DNA of 5,228 bases from assembly GCA_023134935.1 (NCBI GenBank), contig JAGLUD010000269.1, positions 1 through 5,228 on the forward strand, written 5' to 3'. The stretch comes from Paracoccaceae bacterium (GTDB lineage Bacteria > Pseudomonadota > Alphaproteobacteria > Rhodobacterales > Rhodobacteraceae). The notes beneath the pieces are model-generated. The model made no database searches. It was given only the letters and a program-made list of their open reading frames with translations, and was not told the origin of the DNA. Of the stretch, positions 1-5,228 are shown piece by piece. How positions within the stretch are numbered: position 1 is the first letter of the stretch; each line of letters opens with the position of its first letter. Position numbers and translations under genes: made by a program.

Positions 1-1350
1 AAACTGGCCAAGCATCTTGGAATTTCGCGAATAACGGTGACGCTGGCATACAACGAACTGGTCTCGGATGATTATATAACTTCTGCAGACCGTTCCGGTT
101 ATTTCGTATCCGAAACTACGCCGAGCGCGCCTTTGCAACCCATGCGCGGCGCGATGGTCGCGGACAAAGTGGACTGGTCGAAAGCAGTCCAACAGGATTT
201 CACGGGCGGCAAACAGGTCCATAAACCTGAAAATTGGCGCAGCTATCCCTACCCTTTTATTCACGGCCAACCGGACGCAACGTTGTTCAATCAGAGCAGT
301 TGGCGGTTGTGCGCGCTACAAGCGTTGGGGAAAAAAGAGTTCGACAGCCTGACCTCGGATTATGCTGAACGCGACGACCCTGAACTGATCAACTTTATCG
401 CAAGGAACTCCCTGCCAAGGCGTGGGATATTGGCAAAACCTGAACAAATCTTGGTGACGGTCGGGGCGCAAAATGCGCTGTGGATGGCCGCGCAGATTTT
501 GCTAAACCCAGATCGTGCGGCAGCTTTCGAGGACCCAGGATATTACAGCCTTCGCGAAATCCTGCGCTATAACGGTTGCAAACAGTACCCCGTAAAAATT
601 GACGATGACGGCCTTCCGCCCGACAAGCTGCCCGACGATTTTGATGTGCTGTTCACTACACCCAGCCACCAATGCCCCACGACCACAACCATGCCTATGG
701 CACGGCGGCACGAGTTGTTGCGGCTGGCCCGTGAAAAGAATTTCATCATTGTCGAAGATGACTACGAATTCGAGATGAGCTTTCTAAAACCGCCTTCCCC
801 TGCGCTTAAATCTTTGGATGAAGACGGGCGGGTGATTTATACAGGTAGTTTCTCAAAATCGTTGTTTCCGGGTCTGCGCCTTGGCTACATGGTCGCCTCT
901 GAACCCTTCATCCGCCAAGCACGCGCGCTGCGTTCGGCCGTTCTACGTCATCCTCCGGGGCACATCCAACGAACTACCGCGTATTTTCTTGGGCTGGGGC
1001 ATTACGATGCCATGATCAAGCGGATGCGTGGTGTTTTTCATAAGCGGCGCACCGTGATGGACGAAGCGTTGAAAGGCACCAGTATGACGATCGCAGGCAG
1101 CGCGTCATTTGGTGCCTCGAGCTTCTGGGTGGAGGCACCGGCTGACATCGACACCGAACTCTTGGCCGAGAAACTGAAAGCGCAAGGCGTATTGATCGAA
1201 GCAGGCGCACCGTTTTTTGAAAGTATGGACGCCCCGAAAAACTTCTTCAGGCTTGCGTATTCTTCAGTTCCGTCGGAAAAAATTCCAGAAGGGATCAGGC
1301 GGATTGATCAGGCCATCACAGAAATGCAATCTGGATATAATTCCACCTGA
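1..1350 (+). CDS. tauR: TauR, MocR/GntR-family taurine regulator with aminotransferase-like domain (5' end outside window)
   Basis: This is a transcription factor of the MocR branch of the GntR family: a winged helix-turn-helix joined to a PLP-binding domain of the type I aminotransferase fold. The frame is open from base 1, and codons 1-36 read as the second half of a GntR winged helix (LAKHLGISRITVTLAYNEL, then the wing ending SGYFV). The gene therefore starts upstream of the window, and the GTG at 37 is an internal valine. 449 codons are present; MocR proteins are usually about 460-500 aa, so perhaps 30-50 residues are missing. Counting from codon 1, the aminotransferase-like part shows GAQNALW (about 155-161), TPSHQCPTTTT (220-230), EDDYEFE (252-258), the PLP-lysine motif SFSKSLFPGLRLGY (K286) and FRLAYS (416-421, carboxylate-binding Arg). 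In Rhodobacter capsulatus, TauR activates taurine genes; the ligand here is inferred. The regulator name rests on the adjacent xsc and on recalled similarity. It is co-oriented with xsc, 78 bp upstream. Confidence 0.9.
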   Translation, partial: KLAKHLGISRITVTLAYNELVSDDYITSADRSGYFVSETTPSAPLQPMRGAMVADKVDWSKAVQQDFTGGKQVHKPENWRSYPYPFIHGQPDATLFNQSSWRLCALQALGKKEFDSLTSDYAERDDPELINFIARNSLPRRGILAKPEQILVTVGAQNALWMAAQILLNPDRAAAFEDPGYYSLREILRYNGCKQYPVKIDDDGLPPDKLPDDFDVLFTTPSHQCPTTTTMPMARRHELLRLAREKNFIIVEDDYEFEMSFLKPPSPALKSLDEDGRVIYTGSFSKSLFPGLRLGYMVASEPFIRQARALRSAVLRHPPGHIQRTTAYFLGLGHYDAMIKRMRGVFHKRRTVMDEALKGTSMTIAGSASFGASSFWVEAPADIDTELLAEKLKAQGVLIEAGAPFFESMDAPKNFFRLAYSSVPSEKIPEGIRRIDQAITEMQSGYNST

Positions 1351-1363
1351 ATTCTGGCCCTAT
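1331..1363 (+). promoter_or_regulatory. Candidate TauR operator/promoter for xsc (two CTGG direct repeats plus TATAAT)
   Basis: Two similar decamers in direct orientation, CTGGATATAA (1331-1340) and CTGGCCCTAT (1354-1363), begin 23 bp apart, roughly two helical turns. They span the last codons of tauR and the start of the tauR-xsc gap. From memory, TauR of Rhodobacter capsulatus needs direct repeats close to CTGGACYTAA upstream of tpa; each copy here would match that at about 8 of 10 positions. A perfect TATAAT (1336-1341) lies inside the first repeat, without a good -35 box at normal spacing, so it may be coincidental. If the repeats are activator sites, the promoter core would lie between them and the xsc start at 1429; TAGATT (1396-1401) is a weak -10 candidate. 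No clear transcription terminator is visible after tauR. Confidence 0.35.
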
Positions 1364-1416
1364 TACCGTTTCTTCCGCTCGCCCATATTCGCTCGTAGAT
1401 TTACCCAAACCAATGC

Positions 1417-1421
1417 AAGGA
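1417..1421 (+). promoter_or_regulatory. Ribosome binding site of xsc
   Basis: AAGGA lies 7 nt before the ATG at 1429, a standard spacing. The next in-frame ATG (1435) would be 13 nt away, so this site favours the first ATG and an N terminus reading MEMTTEEAF. Confidence 0.7.
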
Positions 1422-1428
1422 TATCGCC

Positions 1429-3204
1429 ATGGAAATGACCACAGAAGAGGCATTCGTCAAAGTTCTGCAAATGCACGGAATTGACAATGCATTCGGTATT
1501 ATCGGTTCGGCTTTCATGCCGGTTTCGGATTACTTTCCTGCAGCCGGAATTACCTTCTGGGATTGCGCACACGAATACAGCGGCGGGATGATGGCGGATG
1601 GGTTTTCGCGGGCATCTGGCAAAATGACCATGGCGATTGCGCAGAACGGGCCGGGGATTGCCAATTTTGTAACTCCGATCAAGACTGCCTATTGGAACCA
1701 TACCCCGATGCTGCTGGTCACACCACAAGCGGCCAACAAGACCATCGGTCAGGGTGGATTTCAGGAAGTTGAGCAGATGAACATGTTCGCCGATTGCGTC
1801 GCGTATCAAGAAGAGGTCCGCGACCCTTCTCGCGTGGCCGAGGTTCTGAACCGTGTGATTATGAAGGCCAAGCGCCTGTCAGCCCCCGCGCAGATCAACA
1901 TACCGCGCGATATGTGGACCAAAGTAATCGATATCGACATGCCTGCAATTGTTGACTTTGAACGTCCCGCTGGCGGTGTTAACGCAATTGCCGAGGCAGC
2001 CAAGCTGCTGTCCGAAGCCAAGTTTCCTGTCATTTTAAACGGCGCAGGCGTTGTGATTGGTGGCGCGATCGAGGCATCCAAGGATTTGGCCGAACGCCTT
2101 TCCTCGCCCGTTTGTTGTGGTTATCAACACAATGACGCCTTCCCCGGCTCGCACCCGCTGTTTGCGGGGCCACTGGGGTACAACGGCTCAAAGGCCGGTA
2201 TGGAGCTGATTGCCAAGGCCGACGTAGTATTGGCGCTTGGGACGCGGTTGAATCCATTCTCGACACTTCCCGGGTACGGGATTGATTATTGGCCAACGGG
2301 CGCAAAAATCATTCAGGTGGACATTAACGCTGATCGTATCGGCCTGACCAAACCTGTGACCGTTGGCATCGTTGGTGATGCCAAGCAGGTGGCCGAACAA
2401 ATTCTCGCACAGCTTTCCGATACAGCCGGTGACGCAGGCCGTCAGGAACGCCGCAACTTGATCGCAACTACGAAATCTACTTGGGCGCAAACGCTTACAT
2501 CGATGGATCACGAGGATGATGACGAGGGCACGACGTGGAACGAACGTGCCCGTGACGCGAAACCGGACCACATGTCACCGCGTAAAGCGTGGCGGGCCAT
2601 TCAGTCGGCCTTGCCCAAAGAAGCCATCATCAGTTCCGACATCGGTAACGCCTGCGCAATCGGTAACGCCTATCCGACGTTTGAGGAGGGGCGCAAATAT
2701 CTGGCTCCGGGATTGTTTGGTCCTTGCGGTTACAGTTTTCCCGCAATTCTTGGTGCCAAGATCGGCCAACCAAACACTCCGGTTGTCGGGTTTGCAGGTG
2801 ACGGTGCCTTCGGGATTTCCATGAACGAAATGACCGCTTGTGGACGAGACGAGTGGCCAGCCATCACCATGGTGATTTTCCGCAACTACCAGTGGGGCGC
2901 GGAAAAACGGAACACAACGCTTTGGTACAACGATAACTTCGTTGGGACAGAACTGGATTACAATGTGTCCTACGCGGGCATTGCGCAGGCCTGCGGCGTG
3001 ACAGGTGTCGTGGCCACATCAATGGAGGGTTTAACGGATGCACTGAATACAGCCGTGAACGCCCAGATGAATGACGGTGTGACCACCTTCATAGAAGTCA
3101 TGCTCAATCAGGAGTTAGGCGAACCGTTCCGGCGCGATGCAATGACGACTCCGGTTGCGGTGGCTGGTATCAGCGCCGCCGATATGCGTTCACAGAAAGT
3201 TTAA
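1429..3204 (+). CDS. xsc: Sulfoacetaldehyde acetyltransferase (Xsc)
   Basis: Cytoplasmic thiamine-diphosphate enzyme that converts sulfoacetaldehyde plus phosphate to acetyl phosphate plus sulfite (EC 2.3.3.15), the desulfonating step shared by taurine and other C2-sulfonate routes. The product is 591 aa, the usual family length of about 590. The domain order is that of acetolactate-synthase-like enzymes: N-terminal pyrimidine-binding domain (about 1-170) with the cofactor-activating Glu at E49 (CAHEYSGG), central domain (about 185-330) and C-terminal pyrophosphate-binding domain (about 385-560). The Mg-ThDP motif starts at GDG 457-459 and ends at N486 in FRNYQWGAEKRN. Stretches such as VKVLQMHGI, YWNHTPMLLVTPQAANKT, GYQHNDAFPGSHPLFAGPLG and NQELGEPFRRDAM fit Xsc rather than acetolactate synthase. 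Residues Y50, G52, A408 and S436-F437 differ from the Xsc sequences I remember. The start is set by AAGGA at 1417-1421. ackA follows after 3 bp, so co-transcription is likely. Confidence 0.95.
   Translation: MEMTTEEAFVKVLQMHGIDNAFGIIGSAFMPVSDYFPAAGITFWDCAHEYSGGMMADGFSRASGKMTMAIAQNGPGIANFVTPIKTAYWNHTPMLLVTPQAANKTIGQGGFQEVEQMNMFADCVAYQEEVRDPSRVAEVLNRVIMKAKRLSAPAQINIPRDMWTKVIDIDMPAIVDFERPAGGVNAIAEAAKLLSEAKFPVILNGAGVVIGGAIEASKDLAERLSSPVCCGYQHNDAFPGSHPLFAGPLGYNGSKAGMELIAKADVVLALGTRLNPFSTLPGYGIDYWPTGAKIIQVDINADRIGLTKPVTVGIVGDAKQVAEQILAQLSDTAGDAGRQERRNLIATTKSTWAQTLTSMDHEDDDEGTTWNERARDAKPDHMSPRKAWRAIQSALPKEAIISSDIGNACAIGNAYPTFEEGRKYLAPGLFGPCGYSFPAILGAKIGQPNTPVVGFAGDGAFGISMNEMTACGRDEWPAITMVIFRNYQWGAEKRNTTLWYNDNFVGTELDYNVSYAGIAQACGVTGVVATSMEGLTDALNTAVNAQMNDGVTTFIEVMLNQELGEPFRRDAMTTPVAVAGISAADMRSQKV
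2641..2671 (+). repeat. 13-bp direct repeat inside xsc
   Basis: ATCGGTAACGCCT occurs at 2641-2653 and again at 2659-2671, an 18-bp period that stays in frame and encodes IGNA twice (residues 405-408 and 411-414). The two protein copies come from a conserved Xsc segment, so protein constraint explains part of the repeat. The identity at every synonymous position is unusual. Confidence 0.6.
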
Positions 3205-3207
3205 CAG

Positions 3208-4212
3208 ATGGATGGGGACCCGTGGATTCTAACACTGAATGCAGGGTCATCTAGCCTGAAGTTTGCCGCCTTCTCGCTGGACGGCGAGAAGGTTGCCGGT
3301 GGACAGGTAGCATCAAGTGCTCAGGAAGCGTTAAACGTTCTGAACATGCCGCACCCACCGCAAGCCATCGGGCATCGTGTGGTCCACGGTGGTGCGCGCA
3401 ATGCGGCTACGTTGATTACCCCAGAAATTAGAGCGGAAATCGAGGTGGCTGCCGCGTTGGCCCCCCTCCATAACCCGCCTGCATTGAAGGTGATTGACGC
3501 GGTGCAAGCGCTTTACCCATGCGTTCCGAATTTCGCGTGCTTTGACACGGCATTCCACGCAAACAATCCACCGGAGGCGACCACCATTCCCATCCCGAAG
3601 GCGCTGCGTGACCAAGGGATCAGACGATACGGGTTTCACGGACTTAGCTATGCCTCGCTAGTGCGGCGGTTCGAACAGGTTACGTCCTCCACGCTGCCAC
3701 GTCGCGTCTTGGCATTTCATCTTGGAGCCGGCGCAAGCCTCGCGGCAATTGTTGACGGTGTAGGCGTGGCCACGACTATGGGTTTTTCACCGATGGACGG
3801 GCTGGTTATGGCTACCCGCGCAGGCGCAATGGACGCAGGCGTAGTATTGCACTTGATGCGCGAACACGGCATGAGCGCCGATGATCTTGACCAGATGTTG
3901 AACCAGAAAAGCGGGTTGTCGGCGATGGCTGGCGCGGCAGATATGAAAGAGATATTAAGCTCGAACGACCCGATTGCCAGGTTCGCCGTCTCGCACTATT
4001 GTTATTGGGTCAGCCGCCACGCAGGCTCCATGATTGCCGCAATGCAGGGCGTTGACGGCTTCGTTTTCACAGGCGGCATCGGTGAAAATGCCCCGCAAAT
4101 ACGTGAACAAATCCTTACCCGCCTAAGTTGGACCGAAGACCTGCCCCATTGGGTAATCGCGGCGGACGAAGAAGGCGAGATCGCCCATGCTGCGCAATAT
4201 GCGATTAAGTGA
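3208..4212 (+). CDS. ackA: Short-form acetate kinase (acetate/propionate kinase family)
   Basis: ASKHA-fold cytoplasmic kinase predicted to transfer phosphate between acetyl phosphate and ADP, giving acetate and ATP (EC 2.7.2.1). The product is 334 aa against about 400 for typical AckA. The family signatures are present in order: LNAGSSSLKF (10-19), GHRVVHGG (55-62, R57), APLHNP (85-90), FDTAFH (112-117), RRYGFHG (139-145, H144), HLGAGAS (171-177), MATRAGAMDAG (201-211, R204), FTGGIGEN (287-294), and a C-terminal DEE (320-322) matching the catalytic NEE region. Compared with E. coli AckA recalled from memory, about 45 residues are missing between the first motif and GHR, and about 20 between GIGEN and DEE. 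The usual HLGNG reads HLGAG, and TRSGDLDP reads TRAGAMDA. It starts 3 bp after the xsc stop with only a weak AGAAAG upstream, suggesting translational coupling. The position after xsc implies it consumes the acetyl phosphate Xsc makes. A propionate kinase is possible but less likely here. Confidence 0.85.
   Translation: MDGDPWILTLNAGSSSLKFAAFSLDGEKVAGGQVASSAQEALNVLNMPHPPQAIGHRVVHGGARNAATLITPEIRAEIEVAAALAPLHNPPALKVIDAVQALYPCVPNFACFDTAFHANNPPEATTIPIPKALRDQGIRRYGFHGLSYASLVRRFEQVTSSTLPRRVLAFHLGAGASLAAIVDGVGVATTMGFSPMDGLVMATRAGAMDAGVVLHLMREHGMSADDLDQMLNQKSGLSAMAGAADMKEILSSNDPIARFAVSHYCYWVSRHAGSMIAAMQGVDGFVFTGGIGENAPQIREQILTRLSWTEDLPHWVIAADEEGEIAHAAQYAIK
3269..3292 (+). other. Inverted repeat / potential mRNA hairpin early in ackA
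   Basis: CCTTCTCGC (3269-3277) and GCGAGAAGG (3284-3292) form a perfect 9-bp stem with a 6-nt loop, 61 bp into ackA. No T-run follows, so it is not an intrinsic terminator. A role in damping ackA translation or in mRNA stability is possible, but the repeat lies wholly in coding sequence and may be chance. Confidence 0.35.
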
Positions 4213-4215
4213 GTC

Positions 4216-5193
4216 GTGAATCACCTTGCGCAATCTGGAACTGGCTGTGTAAAACGGGGTATATACCGTAAAGATCAAGGCAGCATATTATGGCGCAAAA
4301 CAATTTCCGTTCAACGCACGCTGACAAGTGCAGCATCCCACGCCAAAAAAACGCGAGCTTCAGCAAGCGTATCAGCTTTATATAACTGTCTGAATATATT
4401 CCCTAAAAACGCACAGGCGTTGAAGGGCATTGCGCGATTGCGAAATTCGCAAAAGGCGCCTCCGACAGCGGCTCCACCACAAGAAAAAATTGACGAAATT
4501 ATGGGGCTGTACGAGGCGAAACAGCACAAAGAAGCAATGGCTAAAGCCGAAGCGCTAGTAAAAGTTTTCCCAAGGTTCCATGGCACCTACAACATCGCAG
4601 GGGTTATTCTGGCGGAAGTAGGCCAATGGAACAACGCTATCAAGGCATACCACCAAGCGCTTGGTCTTAAGCCCGACTTTGCCGATGCGCATTACAATTA
4701 TGCAATCGCACTTGATCATTTGAAGCGAACTGACGAGGCAATTACTAGCTATCGCAACGCTATTAAAGCCGATCCAACTTACGCCGAAGCGTACGATAGT
4801 TTGGGTAAGTGTCTGAGGCAAAAAGGTATGGTGGATGAAGCCATTTCATGTTTTCGACGCGCCATCGAAATCAACCCCAACTTAATCAAACCACATTTAG
4901 TATTGGGTGCGTTAACCACGTACAAAGTGGGCGACCCTGCGATCGATAAGCTTAAATTCCTTCTGGAGGACATTAAAGGTGACGATGAATCCAAGGCTGG
5001 TCTCTACTTCGGTTTAGCCAAAGCTTACGAAGACATCGGTGATGTTGATACAACTATTAAATACCTTCGCTCCGGGAATACAGTCCGCAAAGAACAAGGA
5101 GATTATACGACTCAGATGGACCGAGACCTAAATGAGGACATCAAGTCATATTTCCCATCTGTGGACCTGTCCCGCTTTAGTGCCGCCCCATGA
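4216..5193 (+). CDS. TPR-repeat protein, probably the N-terminal part of a TPR-sulfotransferase; reading frame likely disrupted near its 5' end
   Basis: The longest open frame gives 325 aa, but the first ~25 residues look non-coding and the GTG start lacks a ribosome binding site; a start at ATG 4290 is more plausible (see the 4290-4390 entry). From about residue 59 (LNIFPKNAQALKGIARL) the frame is coherent. A Pro/Gln-rich linker (80-90) is followed by about four TPR units at roughly 89-121, 122-155, 156-189 and 190-223, with consensus positions such as YNIAGVILAEVGQWNNAIKA and the helix-ending Pro in LKPDFADA, ADPTYAEA and INPNLIKP. A helical segment at about 262-310 (LAKAYEDIGDVDTTIKYLRS, GNTVRKEQGDY) resembles the TPR-to-sulfotransferase connector I know from marine alphaproteobacterial fusions. 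There is no signal peptide or membrane segment. TPRs bind other proteins; the partner is unknown. Sampled G+C is about 42-45%, lower than in xsc. No functional link to taurine genes is evident. Confidence 0.6.
   Translation: MNHLAQSGTGCVKRGIYRKDQGSILWRKTISVQRTLTSAASHAKKTRASASVSALYNCLNIFPKNAQALKGIARLRNSQKAPPTAAPPQEKIDEIMGLYEAKQHKEAMAKAEALVKVFPRFHGTYNIAGVILAEVGQWNNAIKAYHQALGLKPDFADAHYNYAIALDHLKRTDEAITSYRNAIKADPTYAEAYDSLGKCLRQKGMVDEAISCFRRAIEINPNLIKPHLVLGALTTYKVGDPAIDKLKFLLEDIKGDDESKAGLYFGLAKAYEDIGDVDTTIKYLRSGNTVRKEQGDYTTQMDRDLNEDIKSYFPSVDLSRFSAAP
4258..4267. repeat. GGTATATACC palindrome between ackA and the TPR gene
   Basis: A perfect 10-bp palindrome lies in the 77-nt stretch between the ackA stop and the ATG at 4290. 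The flanks extend the symmetry imperfectly: the sequence from ACGG (4254-4257) to CCGT (4266-4269) would be a 14-bp palindrome if two of the four Gs were removed. It could be an operator or contain an AT-rich -10 element (GTATAT) for the next gene. No convincing -35 box is visible, nor any terminator for the xsc-ackA unit in this gap. Confidence 0.25.
4277..4280 (+). promoter_or_regulatory. Ribosome binding site pointing to an ATG at 4290
   Basis: AAGG lies 9 nt before the ATG at 4290. No comparable site precedes the GTG at 4216, the only in-frame start for the long TPR reading frame. This suggests 4290 was the original start, although it is now out of frame with the TPR coding sequence. Confidence 0.4.
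4290..4390 (+). other. 5' region of the TPR gene where coding sense switches reading frame
   Basis: Three frames each hold part of a plausible N terminus. The ATG at 4290, with a ribosome binding site, is in one frame. From 4294 a second frame reads RKTISVQRTLTSAASHAKK, typical of the start of TPR-sulfotransferase proteins. After a run of seven A (4345-4351) that frame turns to low-complexity TRASASVSAL, whereas the third frame continues sensibly as KKRELQQAYQLYITV (4346-4390) before stopping at 4391-4393. The second frame then resumes with LNIFPKN. Joining the pieces gives a normal TPR N-terminal helix pair. This needs one shift near 4293, one extra A in the homopolymer, and one missing base near 4388-4391. 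Either mutation or indel sequencing error would explain it. Confidence 0.5.
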
Positions 5194-5228
5194 ACTCATT
5201 TAAGCGGCAATTCTTTCGAATGCCAAGG
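5190..5228 (+). CDS. Possible start of, or frameshifted continuation into, a sulfotransferase domain (runs off right edge)
   Basis: An ATG at 5190 overlaps the TPR stop as ATGA and opens a frame of 13 codons to the window end, MNSFKRQFFRMPR. The end resembles the first strand and PAPS-binding loop of bacterial sulfotransferase domains (hydrophobic strand, then G-M-P-R-S-G-T), with Arg where Gly is usual and the strand slightly short. In the relatives I know, this domain follows the TPR part in the same polypeptide, so this is either a separate coupled gene or the continuation after a one-base loss. Too short for a firm call. Confidence 0.25.
   Translation, partial: MNSFKRQFFRMPR

Noticed and set aside
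37..39. GTG at 37 as the start of tauR
   Set aside because: The same frame is open from base 1 and upstream codons encode conserved helix-turn-helix residues (LAKHLGISRIT), so the start lies before the window.
1435..1437. Alternative xsc start at the second ATG
   Set aside because: The AAGGA site is 7 nt from the ATG at 1429 but 13 nt from this one; the protein families allow either, so spacing decides.
1363..1809. 148-aa open frame on the minus strand overlapping xsc
   Set aside because: It lies opposite a clear xsc coding sequence, has no recognisable motifs, and is best explained as a shadow of the coding strand. The same holds for the other minus-strand frames.
4213..4289. Intrinsic terminator after ackA
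   Set aside because: The only symmetric element is the short AT-rich palindrome at 4258-4267, with no GC-rich stem followed by a T run.
1..5228. CRISPR array, tRNA/rRNA gene, insertion sequence or phage element
   Set aside because: No spaced repeat array, no tRNA-like cloverleaf, no transposase motifs and no terminal inverted repeats were seen. Nearly all of the window is coding.
1..5228. A wholly new biological system
   Set aside because: tauR, xsc and ackA fit known sulfonate catabolism and the TPR gene fits a common accessory family. The unusual points are variations within known families.

Overview
The window reads as a piece of an alphaproteobacterial chromosome, most likely Rhodobacterales (Roseobacter/Rhodobacter group). 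The taxon is inferred from protein resemblance recalled from memory (TauR and Xsc look like the Rhodobacteraceae forms), the moderate G+C and the tauR-xsc arrangement; no database search was possible. All supported genes lie on the + strand, and I found no convincing minus-strand gene.

Layout: (1) bases 1-1350 hold the 3' part of tauR, a MocR/GntR-type regulator with a fused aminotransferase-like domain, cut by the left window edge inside its helix-turn-helix. (2) The 78-bp gap 1351-1428, with the last codons of tauR, carries two spaced CTGG-type direct repeats and a TATAAT hexamer, a candidate TauR-controlled promoter for xsc. (3) Bases 1429-3204 encode Xsc, sulfoacetaldehyde acetyltransferase. 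(4) Only 3 bp later, 3208-4212 encode a short acetate kinase (334 aa). (5) A 77-nt stretch, 4213-4289, contains a small palindrome and a plausible ribosome binding site. (6) Bases 4290-5193 hold a TPR-repeat gene whose first ~100 bp appear to hop between reading frames. It ends at an ATGA overlap, just before a possible sulfotransferase domain that runs off the right edge.

How the genes work together: TauR is expected to sense taurine (or a derivative) and switch on the pathway. Xsc splits sulfoacetaldehyde, using phosphate, into sulfite and acetyl phosphate. The adjacent kinase would turn acetyl phosphate plus ADP into acetate plus ATP. The better-known partner of Xsc in this group is phosphotransacetylase (Pta), which makes acetyl-CoA; Pta is absent from this window, so substrate-level phosphorylation may be the direct exit here. 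The genes that make sulfoacetaldehyde (taurine dehydrogenase or taurine:pyruvate aminotransferase) and the taurine transporter are not in the window.

The TPR gene looks unrelated to sulfonate catabolism. It resembles the TPR-sulfotransferase fusion proteins common in marine alphaproteobacteria and appears either to be decaying or to carry indel sequencing errors. The core of the window is a known pathway. The points worth a second look are the AckA-for-Pta arrangement, the compact kinase with altered motif residues, the candidate operator, and the disrupted TPR gene.
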